Assembly: GCA_946476985.1 (NCBI GenBank)
Contig: CAMKWS010000007.1
Span: 1 to 64,000, forward strand
Reading direction: 5' to 3'
DNA length: 64,000 nucleotides
Source of the DNA: an uncultured Acetobacteraceae bacterium
Lineage (GTDB): Bacteria > Pseudomonadota > Alphaproteobacteria > Acetobacterales > Acetobacteraceae
The first letter of the stretch is position 1. The number at the start of each line of letters is the position of its first letter. Positions 17,042-25,440 of this stretch are shown here, piece by piece. The notes below the pieces were generated by a model that saw only the letters and a program-made list of their open reading frames with translations, was not told where the DNA came from and searched no databases. A program made the position numbers and the translations under genes.

Positions 17042-18703
17042 ATGAAGTTCGAGAAGCTCCGTTTACTCAATATTTTAGAAGGCCTTAAGGGGCTGGGGCG
17101 AGCAAGGCTTATTTCTTTAGCTCTTGTGGGGAGCCTTTTATTAGTCTCTCTCGCAGCAATAGCTTTTCATAATCGCTCAGGTGGTATGAGCCTTCTATAT
17201 GGCGGGCTAGAGCTTAATGAAGCAGCAGAGATGTTAGATGATTTAAGCAAGGCCCATATTGAGGCTACGACTAGCTCAGATGGTCATAATGTATATGTGC
17301 CACAAGCTAGAGTGGCAGAGGCACGTCTTCTTTTGGCAAAGGCAGGCCTGCCGAGTGGGGGAGCTGTTGGGTATGAACTGTTTGATAAGAGCGGTACGTT
17401 AACTAGCACTCAATTTGAGCAGGGTATTGATCAAACTCGTGCCATGGAGGGGGAGTTAGAGCGCTCTATCCGTTTGATCCATGGTGTGAGGAATGTACGG
17501 GTTCATTTGGTTTTGCCTCATAGGGACTTATTTTCAACGCAAACAAGCCCTTCACAAGCAAGCGTAATTTTGGATGTTGGGCGCTCTGGAGCCGTATCGG
17601 AGGATGCGATTGCGGCGATCCAAAATTTAGTATCTGCGGCTGTGCCGGGCTTACAGCAGCATGGCATTTCGATTGTGGATACACGGGGAGATGTGCTGGC
17701 AAAACCGGGTGATCCTGATAGCTTAGCTGGCCAGGAATCTACTCTAGAAAAACAACGCCATGCAGAAGAGCAGCGTTTATCACAGTCGGTAGAGGATATT
17801 TTAACCCCGACATTGGGGTTGGGTCATGTCCGCGCACGTGCTGCTGTGACGATGAATACAGATATCATTCGGGAGACGGATGAGTCTTACGATCCTAACC
17901 AACAGGTATTGCGTTCGCAAAGTACAAGTACGGATAAAAGTGCCAATACAGAGGGAAATCAAAATACATCTGTTGGTAATAATCTACCTAATGCAAATGC
18001 AGGACAAAATAATCGCACTGGTTCTAGTAGTGAGCGTGAAGAAGAAACAAATAATTATGAAATAGGCAAGCGTACACGGGTTATAAGCCAGACAAGACCA
18101 CGGGTTTCACGCATCAGTATGGCGGTGATGGTTGATGGCACTTTAGAGCCAGATAAAAACGGTAAAATGACGTGGAAACCTTTGGATGATGCAGAGATTA
18201 AACGTCTAACAGCCTTAGTGCAGACAGCTATTGGATACGATAAAGAGCGTGGTGATGAGGTGAATATCGTCTCAATGCCATTCAGGGCGGATGATGGCGC
18301 TGATATGCCGCATGAGGAAAGTCCGTTCTTTACACGTGAGATGATGATTTATCTTGCGGAATGGGTTGTGCCTATTCTGCTTATCCTAGGTGCTGCGTAC
18401 ATGGTTCTTGGGCCTATTTTGCGCCGTAATGCGCCGCAGAATTCAGGTGGAAAAGATACAGAAGCTACCGCTGTAGCGGGGGCTGCGGGCCGTGCCGCTG
18501 GGGGAGGAGCCGTCAATGCTGCCTTGTCTAATATTGGTGAGGGAGAAGGAGGAGAACGTATCCAAGTGGATGGGGTGAAGGGCGATATGCGTCGTGAAGC
18601 TCTTACGCGTGTTGTTCAGCATGTTGAAGAAAACCCAGAGGATACGGTGGCAATTGTAAGAAGTTGGCTTGCTGAAGCGTCTGTGACGCAGACCCCCGCT
18701 TAA
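17042..18703 (+). CDS. fliF: Flagellar MS-ring protein FliF
   Basis: FliF forms the MS-ring in the inner membrane. The 553-residue protein has two membrane segments (about 25-45 and 435-455), a YscJ/FliF domain (about 50-220, with LLYGGLELNEAAEML, LLAKAGLPSG and YELFDKSGTLTSTQFEQ), the RBM3 region with an Asn-rich low-complexity insert (about 300-340), and a C-terminal FliG-binding tail ending with ENPEDTVAIVRSWL. It heads the fliF-fliG-fliH-fliN-fliO-fliP operon; fliG begins 18 bp later. The upstream 190 bp holds TGGCCTTG at 16890 and CAAGGTT at 16913. Confidence 0.96.
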   Translation: MKFEKLRLLNILEGLKGLGRARLISLALVGSLLLVSLAAIAFHNRSGGMSLLYGGLELNEAAEMLDDLSKAHIEATTSSDGHNVYVPQARVAEARLLLAKAGLPSGGAVGYELFDKSGTLTSTQFEQGIDQTRAMEGELERSIRLIHGVRNVRVHLVLPHRDLFSTQTSPSQASVILDVGRSGAVSEDAIAAIQNLVSAAVPGLQQHGISIVDTRGDVLAKPGDPDSLAGQESTLEKQRHAEEQRLSQSVEDILTPTLGLGHVRARAAVTMNTDIIRETDESYDPNQQVLRSQSTSTDKSANTEGNQNTSVGNNLPNANAGQNNRTGSSSEREEETNNYEIGKRTRVISQTRPRVSRISMAVMVDGTLEPDKNGKMTWKPLDDAEIKRLTALVQTAIGYDKERGDEVNIVSMPFRADDGADMPHEESPFFTREMMIYLAEWVVPILLILGAAYMVLGPILRRNAPQNSGGKDTEATAVAGAAGRAAGGGAVNAALSNIGEGEGGERIQVDGVKGDMRREALTRVVQHVEENPEDTVAIVRSWLAEASVTQTPA

Positions 18704-18721
18704 GTTGAAGGAAAGCGCATC

Positions 18722-19798
18722 ATGGCTGAAGAAGATACAATGAGCTCCGCACAGATTGCCGCAATTGCTGAGCGTGAGGCGCTATTATCAACGATAAATG
18801 GCAGTGCAAAGGCAGCGATTTTGATGTTGGTGATTGGCCAAGAGCGGGCGGCAAATATCTTTAAAGCACTGCGTGAGGATGAAGTGTTGGATATCTCTAA
18901 AGCGATGTCCACACTAGGTGTTGTGGGGGCAAAGCTGGTCGAGGCAGTGTGCCATGAATTTTCTGAAAAATGTGGCAGTTCAGAAGGGTTTATTGGGAGC
19001 TTTGAAACGACCGAAGGTTATTTAAAGCGCGCTTTGCCTGCCGATGTTGTTGAAAAAATTATGGAGGATATACGTGGGCCTTCTGGCCGCAGCGTATGGG
19101 CCAAAATGGGCAATATGCCTGAGGCTGCTTTAGCGAATTACCTTCGGAATGAGCAGCCGCAAACTGTGGCGGTGATTTTAAGCTATATGTCACCACCGCA
19201 TGTGGCGCGTGTATTGTCACTCTTCCCTAATGATTTTGCGACAGATGTCATTATGCGTATTTTGCATATGACGCCGGTCAGCAAAGATGTGTTGGAAAGC
19301 TTAGAAACTACTTTGCGTAAAGAGTTGATTACAGCTTTCGGCCGCTCGGCCAAGCGGGATAGTTATGCATTTGTGGCCGAGGTTTACAATAATTTTGACC
19401 GCAAGACAGAGGCGACACTGACTGAGCAGCTCGGCCAGCGTAATCAAGAAGATATGGAGAAGGTGAATAAACTGAAGTTCACCTTTGATGACATCCAGCG
19501 TCTCTCACGCGATGATATGATGCGTGTTGTGTCTGCGATTAATAAAAATGGGGAGCTTAAGTCTCGCCTGCCATTGGCTTTGAAGGCCGCTAACCCTGCT
19601 ATACGCGAAATTTTCTTCAATTGTGTGTCGAAGCGTGCGGCGGGAATTATGGCGGATGAAATTCAAGGTCTGGGGGCTGTGCGCCTGCGAGATGCTGAGG
19701 CTGCGCAGATGGAATTAATCGCCCTTATCAAAGGTCTTGCGAATGATGGGGAGATCGATATTTCGCCATCCTCCGCAGAAGAAGAGATCATTGAGTAA
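18722..19798 (+). CDS. fliG: Flagellar motor switch protein FliG
   Basis: FliG transmits torque from the stator to the rotor. The 358-residue protein has the N-terminal FliF-binding domain (KAAILMLVIGQERAANIFKAL), the middle domain with NEQPQTVAVILSYM, and the C-terminal domain with FTFDDIQRLSRDDMMRVV and the charged torque helix. Length is typical. The ATG at 18722 follows GAAGGAAAG. It is 18 bp after fliF and 21 bp before fliH. Confidence 0.96.
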   Translation: MAEEDTMSSAQIAAIAEREALLSTINGSAKAAILMLVIGQERAANIFKALREDEVLDISKAMSTLGVVGAKLVEAVCHEFSEKCGSSEGFIGSFETTEGYLKRALPADVVEKIMEDIRGPSGRSVWAKMGNMPEAALANYLRNEQPQTVAVILSYMSPPHVARVLSLFPNDFATDVIMRILHMTPVSKDVLESLETTLRKELITAFGRSAKRDSYAFVAEVYNNFDRKTEATLTEQLGQRNQEDMEKVNKLKFTFDDIQRLSRDDMMRVVSAINKNGELKSRLPLALKAANPAIREIFFNCVSKRAAGIMADEIQGLGAVRLRDAEAAQMELIALIKGLANDGEIDISPSSAEEEIIE

Positions 19799-19819
19799 TA
19801 GGTTAATGGCGAGGGTGTA

Positions 19820-20521
19820 ATGGCAGTGGCATCTTTTGCAGAAAGTTTGGAGGATTTTGGCCCCGCTGTGCAGGTTGGCTCGCTCACAGCGGAGGACGGC
19901 GGAGGTGATGATGCTTTTGCGGTTTCTGAAGATGCCACGCAAGAGCCGGAACCTATTGTAAGCCTTCATCCTGATGAGTTGGAGCGGATAAAAAATGAAG
20001 CTTTTGCGCAGGGGCAGGCGCAAGGGAAAGCTCACGCACAGCATGAACTCTCGGAGCAGATGGCTGCTTCTGTGCAAAAGCTTCTTTCTTTTATGGAGGA
20101 GGAAGAAGCTTGCCGGGCTGCGTTGTTAAAGCAGATGTCGGATATGTTTGTGGAGGGGGTTTGCCAGGTTGTTGGTTTACTCGTTTCTGGCGACTTATCT
20201 CAAACGACATTGCGGCGTGATTTAGGGCGTGATGTTGCCTCTCTGGGGGAGCGTTGTGCGGGGGAACTTCACCTTTCCTGCGCTGAGGCGAATGCTCCTG
20301 CTCTAAAGAATGCCTTGAAACATATTAAGGGTGCTCAGTTGAAGGTTGAGAAAGAGCAGAAGGCCGGTCGTGTCATGATGTCCTCCTCCACCTCGAGCAT
20401 CACTTTAGATCAAGCGGTTTGGGCCAAAACGGTGCGTCAAAGAGTGATCGCGGCTGTACGAGCCTTAATTCATCTTAACCAACAGACAGCACAAGTGAAG
20501 GAGAGAAATCATGGTGGATGA
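19820..20521 (+). CDS. fliH: Flagellar assembly protein FliH
   Basis: FliH regulates the FliI ATPase and delivers it to the export gate. The 233-residue protein is poorly conserved in sequence but has the right build: an acidic N-terminus, a Gln/Ala-rich stretch (AFAQGQAQGKAHAQHEL, about 70-87), and a C-terminal part related to V-type ATPase E subunits. Position between fliG and fliN supports the call. It overlaps fliN by 11 bases. Confidence 0.85.
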   Translation: MAVASFAESLEDFGPAVQVGSLTAEDGGGDDAFAVSEDATQEPEPIVSLHPDELERIKNEAFAQGQAQGKAHAQHELSEQMAASVQKLLSFMEEEEACRAALLKQMSDMFVEGVCQVVGLLVSGDLSQTTLRRDLGRDVASLGERCAGELHLSCAEANAPALKNALKHIKGAQLKVEKEQKAGRVMMSSSTSSITLDQAVWAKTVRQRVIAAVRALIHLNQQTAQVKERNHGG

Positions 20522-20870
20522 GACTGAGAAGCCACAAGGTGTAGATCTTTCCGATTTCACCTCAGAGACACAAGAAACGCCGAGTTCTCCTCTTTCGGGG
20601 GAGAAAGAAAAAGAACTCGAGCGTGAGGCGATTTTGGATGTTCCGGTTAAAATTACAGCCGTTGTAGGCGATGTTAAAATGCCCGTGCGTGATCTTGTGC
20701 GCCTTGGGCGTGGTGCTGTTGTGCCTTTGAACAAGAAGTTAGGTGCATCAATTGATATTTATGCCAATGATCGGCTGATTGCCCGTGGGGAAATCACTAT
20801 TATTGAGGATGATAATATCGCCGTTACGATGACGGAGATCATGTCATCTTCAGCGTCTAGTGCGTCATAA
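20511..20870 (+). CDS. fliN: Flagellar motor switch protein FliN
   Basis: FliN, 119 residues, completes the C-ring with FliM. After an acidic N-terminal tail (1-38) there is a single SpoA domain: ILDVPVKITAVVGDVKMPVRDLVRLGRGAVV, then LNKKLGASIDIYANDRLIARGEITII. A Shine-Dalgarno (AAGGAGAG) lies inside the end of fliH, so translation is coupled. Its stop overlaps the fliO start (TAATG). Confidence 0.95.
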   Translation: MVDETEKPQGVDLSDFTSETQETPSSPLSGEKEKELEREAILDVPVKITAVVGDVKMPVRDLVRLGRGAVVPLNKKLGASIDIYANDRLIARGEITIIEDDNIAVTMTEIMSSSASSAS

Positions 20871-21304
20871 TGAAGGCGGGAGATGGAGCATCGGCTATGG
20901 TGCAGGCTGTGATGGGGTTTCACATGAATCCCCTTCTTGCTTTGTGCTTGGTTGTGGGGCTTATTTTCATAACACCATGGTGTTTAGCGAAGATAAAGAC
21001 CCGTTTGCCTCGGATGTTGGCGCACGCTGATGAGACGGCACGTAGCCTTGTGGTAAAAGATGTCCTTCCCCTTGGTCCTAAGCGTCGTCTTTTTTCTGTT
21101 TCTGTACGTGTGGATAAAAGCCGTTATGAAACAGCTCTTATCCTTACAGGTGGCCCGTCAGACCTGTTTTTGGGCTGGGTGCCAACTGATGCTGCGCCAC
21201 TTCATAAGCCTTTAGATACGCCGGTGAATAATGCTCAAGAGAGGTGTGCGTCGGCCTCAGATGGCGAATGTGATGGCGAGGGCAAGGGGCATTTGCATGT
21301 TTGA
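20870..21304 (+). CDS. fliO: Flagellar biosynthesis protein FliO
   Basis: FliO helps assemble the FliP ring of the export gate. The 144-residue protein has one membrane segment (about residues 20-40), then a compact cytoplasmic domain with VKDVLPLGPKRRLFSVSV and ALILTGGPSDLFLGW, the FliO pattern. The call relies on this pattern plus its place between fliN and fliP. The end overlaps the preferred fliP start by eight bases. Confidence 0.85.
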   Translation: MKAGDGASAMVQAVMGFHMNPLLALCLVVGLIFITPWCLAKIKTRLPRMLAHADETARSLVVKDVLPLGPKRRLFSVSVRVDKSRYETALILTGGPSDLFLGWVPTDAAPLHKPLDTPVNNAQERCASASDGECDGEGKGHLHV

Positions 21305-22124
21305 GTGTATGTCGATCGTATATAAGCGTAACCGTGTTGGTGTGTGTAGCTCTCGGTATGTGTTAGCTGCTTGTTGGGTGTGCGCTATTTTATGTAGCGT
21401 TGTAGGGGGGCTTTATCTCTTATCTGAGCCTGCAATGGCGCAGTCTGTGACGTTTGATATGGGCAAGGGAAGTGGCATTGGTGAGGCCGGGACAACTAGT
21501 CGCCTTATTCAACTCACAGCGATTGTTACAGTGCTGTCTCTTGCGCCAAGTTTGCTGGTTATGGTGACGGCATTTACGCGCATTATCATTACGTTATCAT
21601 TATTACGTAGTGCTATTGGTGCACAGGGGACACCACCGAACACGGTGTTGATCTCTCTCGCTTTGATTCTCTCTCTTTTTGTGATGCAGCCAACGTTAGA
21701 GCGTTCTTGGCAGCAGGGCATTGAGCCTTTGATGGATGGGCAAGTAGAAGAGGTAGTAGGCTTGCAAGCGGCTGCGGAGCCCTTTCGGGATTTTATGATT
21801 AAAAATGCGCGTCCGACAGATATTGCCACTTTTTATCATCTTGCGGATATGAAGCCACAAACATCGACCGAACGCCCCCCATGGCGGGTGATTATTCCTG
21901 CTTTTATGGTAGGCGAATTAAGCCGTGGATTTGAGATGGGCTTTTTATTGTATCTACCATTTTTGGTGATTGACCTTGTGACTTCAAGCGTATTGATGAG
22001 CTTGGGGATGATGATGTTGCCGCCTCCTACAATTTCTCTACCATTTAAGTTGATTTTCTTTGTATTGGTGGATGGTTTTCAGATGGTCTCGGGTGGTTTG
22101 GTGCGCAGTTTTGGTGGCGGGTAG
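21297..22124 (+). CDS. fliP: Flagellar type III export gate protein FliP
   Basis: FliP is the main subunit of the export gate. It has a signal peptide (ending near PAMAQ), then the conserved LAPSLLVMVTAFTRIIITL, RSAIGAQGTPPNTVLI and MQP blocks, the PAFMVGELSRGFEMGF region and a C-terminal LVDGFQMVSGGLVRSF. The frame opens at 21231 but the ATG at 21297 with AAGGGG nine bases upstream is chosen; the ATG at 21309 is also possible. It is the last gene of the fliF operon and converges on the FlhF-like gene. Confidence 0.95.
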   Translation: MFECMSIVYKRNRVGVCSSRYVLAACWVCAILCSVVGGLYLLSEPAMAQSVTFDMGKGSGIGEAGTTSRLIQLTAIVTVLSLAPSLLVMVTAFTRIIITLSLLRSAIGAQGTPPNTVLISLALILSLFVMQPTLERSWQQGIEPLMDGQVEEVVGLQAAAEPFRDFMIKNARPTDIATFYHLADMKPQTSTERPPWRVIIPAFMVGELSRGFEMGFLLYLPFLVIDLVTSSVLMSLGMMMLPPPTISLPFKLIFFVLVDGFQMVSGGLVRSFGGG

Positions 22125-22144
22125 TGAGGGGGAAGAGGCGCTCG

Positions 22145-22174
22145 TTTAGAGGGCTGTTACGTCGCCCTCTTTAA
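22145..22174. terminator. Weak hairpin between fliP and flhF-like genes
   Basis: AGAGGGC (22148-22154) pairs with GCCCTCT (22164-22170) around a nine-base loop, with T-rich stretches on either side. It sits between convergent genes and could serve both directions. Confidence 0.5.
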
Positions 22175-23034
22175 TCTGGAAGTAAGAGAAGGCGCCGGGC
22201 AAGTATTGTCGCCGTAAGCTGGGTGAACCCTGCGTTAATATTTCCAGAATAGCTACCATAAGTAAGGTCCAATCCACACGCAGCTGCTGTAATGACCCCG
22301 CCAATACGGCCTGATTGTTCAAGGCGGCTGGCAATCATTGAATGTGCACCTTGTTCTTGGAAGATGGCGGCAATATCGGTGGCTTCTTCAGGGTCCATTC
22401 CTGCGGGGATAACGAGTGAGAGACGGGCTTGTGTTCGCTCAATAATCTCTGCCATTTCTGCCATAGCTGTGCGGGAATAGACACACACACCGGGGAGGTC
22501 CACTAGGATGATACGGTTGGGACTGTTTAAGAGGTCTGGGCTTAACCCGCCATAGGCTTTGATAAGATCTACATCGCATCCTTTGAGGATAGACGCCAGC
22601 TTGGTGTAGCTGCCAGGGGTGCTATCACATGCGAGGATAAGGGGTTTCTTTAGTTTACCACCGGATTGCTGCGCTTGGCGGGCATAACGCGTGGCTAGTT
22701 TGGCCAGTGTGAGTGTCTTACCAGAGCCAGAGGCTCCACCTAGGGCAAGAGGGATCCCCGGTTCTAGTGGAAGGCGGCTAAAGGTAATAACGGACTCTAA
22801 CCCTGCCGATAGTGTATTGCCCGACATGGCATTAATGAGTGCTCTGGGAATGGAATGCCATGCCAGAATATCCGGAATATTCAGCCCGTTGAGAGGCAAG
22901 GAGAGGGAGCCAGAGAGGGGGGAGGTAGGAGATGAAGATGGCGTTGTCATAAAAGTCTCTTCAATGATTGGTAGGTTGCAGAAGGACGCCTCTCTATTGA
23001 GGCGGTTTATGAGCGATATATTGCTAAGCGTCAT
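22171..23034 (-). CDS. flhF: FlhF-like SRP-type GTPase
   Basis: A 287-residue SRP-GTPase-like protein directly after flhA, the place of FlhF, which sets flagellar position and number. The P-loop is GGASGSGKTLTLAKLA (about 97-112), similar to the GxTGxGKTTT of FlhF. The G3 region reads LVDLPGV where FlhF has DTAG, and IPAGMDP, then GAHSMIASRLEQSGRIGGVI and GLDLTYGSYSG, follow the FlhF/Ffh order. The B domain seen in longer FlhF proteins is missing. It overlaps flhA by four bases. Altered G3 and loss of N-terminal sequence mean the GTP cycle may differ. The start could also be the internal ATG near residue 29. Confidence 0.72.
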   Translation of the reverse strand: MTLSNISLINRLNREASFCNLPIIEETFMTTPSSSPTSPLSGSLSLPLNGLNIPDILAWHSIPRALINAMSGNTLSAGLESVITFSRLPLEPGIPLALGGASGSGKTLTLAKLATRYARQAQQSGGKLKKPLILACDSTPGSYTKLASILKGCDVDLIKAYGGLSPDLLNSPNRIILVDLPGVCVYSRTAMAEMAEIIERTQARLSLVIPAGMDPEEATDIAAIFQEQGAHSMIASRLEQSGRIGGVITAAACGLDLTYGSYSGNINAGFTQLTATILARRLLLLPD

Positions 23035-25247
23035 GAAATGGTGGCGACTGTCCTAATACGGGTGCGAGGGTATATTTCGGTTTGCGCGATAACGGCGACA
23101 GAGGGATTAATGCGGTCTACAATCATGCGTACGCAGTCCCGTGTAGCTGAGGTGGTGACAATGACAGGCATCTCGCCAAGGTTTGCAGTTTGATCCAGCG
23201 CTTTACGCAATGCGGTAACGAATTGGTCCAGCATGGTAGGGGGCATTGCGAGTGTCTTCTCATCGCCTTGTCCGACTGTGTTATTGAGAATTTTCGTTTC
23301 CCATTCAGGTGACAAAGTAATCATAGAGATTGTGCCAGAGGGGCCCGTGTAGCTGGTACATATTTGGCGGGCGAGGCGTGTCCGAACATGGGCTGTAAGA
23401 GCCTTAATTCCCTTGGCTGTGAGGGCACTGCCCTCCTGTATGCTTTCCAGAATAGTGGGAAGATCTCGGATAGAAATGCGTTCTTCCAAAAGGGATTGGA
23501 GGACACGTTGGACAGTGCTGAGGGAAACCTGAGAAGGTATTAGATCATTGACGAGTTTTTGATCCTCCGCCGGAAGGTCATCCAGAAGTGTCTGAGCCGC
23601 GGCGTAGGTGAGGAGCTCCCCTAAATTCTGGCTAATCGCCTCTGTTAAATGTGTGATGATGACCGTTACAGGGTCAACTACGGTGTAGCCGCTATCTGTC
23701 GCTTGGGATTTAAGGTCTGGGTCAATCCAAATAGCTGGTAGGTTAAAGGAAGGCTCAGTTGTTTCTTCTCCAGGAAGCTTTTGCTGGCTTGTGATTCCCA
23801 TAGGGCAGATGGCTAAAAGGCGATTAGGCCGTACATCGCCAGAGGCGATTTCAATCTCTTTAAGTTTAATAATATAGCGGCTTGCTGGTAATTGGATGTT
23901 GTCTTGAATACGGACAGAGGGCGTAATGAAGCCCATCTCAGCTGCCATTTTACGGCGCAATGCCTTGATTTGCTCTGTAATTTTTGAGTTGTCGCCACTG
24001 GCAAGAGGGAGCAGGTCAAACCCCAGTTCTAGTCGTAGAAGATCTATTTTTAAGAGGTCTGTAATTGGCTGTGTAGTGGGTGGGGCGGCATGTTGGGTAA
24101 TATCGTCTTCATCATTTTTCATGGGGGTTTTATAGCGAACCCATGCCCCAGTACCGGCGCCAGCTGCGATCATGAGAAAAGGGAAGGCCGGTAGTCCGGG
24201 CATAAAGGCAAATGCTGCTGAGAGTGTTGCTGCTATGGCGAGTGGCTTGGCATTGCCACCGAGTTGCCGAAAGAGCGTGACATCGGCAGAGCCATCTGTT
24301 CCACCTTTTGTGACAACAATACCGGCAGCTAGAGAGACCAAAAGAGCAGGAATTTGGGATACAAGACCATCACCTATGGTGAGAGTTGTGAAAGTTTGGG
24401 CAGCTTCTGCAATAGGCATATTATGGCGTAGAACACCAATGGTTAAGCCACCAAGGATATTAATTGCTGTAATAAGAATGCCAGCAATGGCATCATTACG
24501 GACGAATTTTGCCGCACCATCCATAGCTCCGTAGAAGGAGCTTTCCTCTTCAAGTTCCTTGCGTTTCTTACGAGCGGCACGTTCATTAATGGCGCCAGAG
24601 GCAAGGTCGGCATCAATGGCCATTTGTTTGCCGGGCATAGCGTCTAAGAAGAAGCGTGCAGATACTTCAGCAATACGGCCAGAGCCTTTGGTGATCACCA
24701 TAAAATTGACCACCAAAAGGATGCAAAAGACAATACCGCCAATAACGACATCATTGCCCATAAGAAAGCCACCGAATGAAGCGACAACATGGCCTGCCGC
24801 ATAGGCTCCTTCATTGCCATGGCTCAGGATGAGACGTGTTGTCGCAACCTCTAATGAGAGGCGGAACATGGTGGTGAGCAGGAGTAGAGTGGGGAAGGAT
24901 GTGAAGTCTAAAGGGCGCTCTAGAAAAAGAGCTACCATTAGAATGAGTACTGAGGACGTAATAGAGAGCGAAAGTCCAATATCTAAAAATAGTGTTGGAA
25001 GCGGCACGATGAGGATGGAGATTAATAAAATAACCCCCAGTGCCAGCATGATATCAGTGCCTGGCAAATGAGACCGTAGTTTTAATTTTTGTGAGCCATC
25101 CTGCCGGAAAAGGGAAAGTGGGCTTGCTAAAGCTTTGAGGGTTTCCATAAACCCGCCCCAACCATTTGAGTTCGCATGAGAAGGGGATGAGGGAGACGGG
25201 CTGGATATGGCTGTGGCTTTATTGGTCGAGTTTGTAGCGGTCGCCAC
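23031..25247 (-). CDS. flhA: Flagellar export gate protein FlhA
   Basis: FlhA is the large export gate component that docks substrates and chaperones. The 738-residue protein begins with a Ser/Asn/Thr-rich tail (1-30), then eight membrane segments (about 65-365), including PLPTLFLDIGLSLSI, FPTLLLLTTMFRLSLEVATTR and the FHIPEP signature region KQMAIDADLASG and INERAARKKR. The cytoplasmic domain (about 385-738) holds ADLASGD-like and VDPVTVIITHLTE segments. The gene starts the minus-strand flhA-flhF pair; the divergent TPR-glycosyltransferase begins 190 bp away. Confidence 0.97.
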   Translation of the reverse strand: MATATNSTNKATAISSPSPSSPSHANSNGWGGFMETLKALASPLSLFRQDGSQKLKLRSHLPGTDIMLALGVILLISILIVPLPTLFLDIGLSLSITSSVLILMVALFLERPLDFTSFPTLLLLTTMFRLSLEVATTRLILSHGNEGAYAAGHVVASFGGFLMGNDVVIGGIVFCILLVVNFMVITKGSGRIAEVSARFFLDAMPGKQMAIDADLASGAINERAARKKRKELEEESSFYGAMDGAAKFVRNDAIAGILITAINILGGLTIGVLRHNMPIAEAAQTFTTLTIGDGLVSQIPALLVSLAAGIVVTKGGTDGSADVTLFRQLGGNAKPLAIAATLSAAFAFMPGLPAFPFLMIAAGAGTGAWVRYKTPMKNDEDDITQHAAPPTTQPITDLLKIDLLRLELGFDLLPLASGDNSKITEQIKALRRKMAAEMGFITPSVRIQDNIQLPASRYIIKLKEIEIASGDVRPNRLLAICPMGITSQQKLPGEETTEPSFNLPAIWIDPDLKSQATDSGYTVVDPVTVIITHLTEAISQNLGELLTYAAAQTLLDDLPAEDQKLVNDLIPSQVSLSTVQRVLQSLLEERISIRDLPTILESIQEGSALTAKGIKALTAHVRTRLARQICTSYTGPSGTISMITLSPEWETKILNNTVGQGDEKTLAMPPTMLDQFVTALRKALDQTANLGEMPVIVTTSATRDCVRMIVDRINPSVAVIAQTEIYPRTRIRTVATIS

Positions 25248-25440
25248 GATATGCCCCCTTCATACCTGGTGGTAAATTTACAATATTTTACCATATGTAA
25301 GCCATTTGTATGTGGCCTTTCTTTAAATTAACCATGAAAATCTTGTCTATCAAGGTTTATTGGTCATATACTGTCTAAGATTTGGAATAAAATTAAGGTT
25401 TAAATTGTTTTTGGTTTATAGAAAACCGGGGGGAGATATT
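25248..25440. promoter_or_regulatory. Divergent intergenic region flhA / TPR-glycosyltransferase
   Basis: About 190 AT-rich bases. It contains TTAACCAT (25328-25335), the half-site bound by CtrA-type regulators in Caulobacter, and CTATCAAGGTTTAT (CAAGGTTT at 25351-25358), an inverse form of the recurrent GCCTTG motif. Use as a regulator binding site is inferred. Confidence 0.35.

Noticed and set aside
24172-25071. Plus-strand frames inside flhA
   Set aside because: They mirror the minus-strand flhA coding sequence, which is intact over 738 codons.
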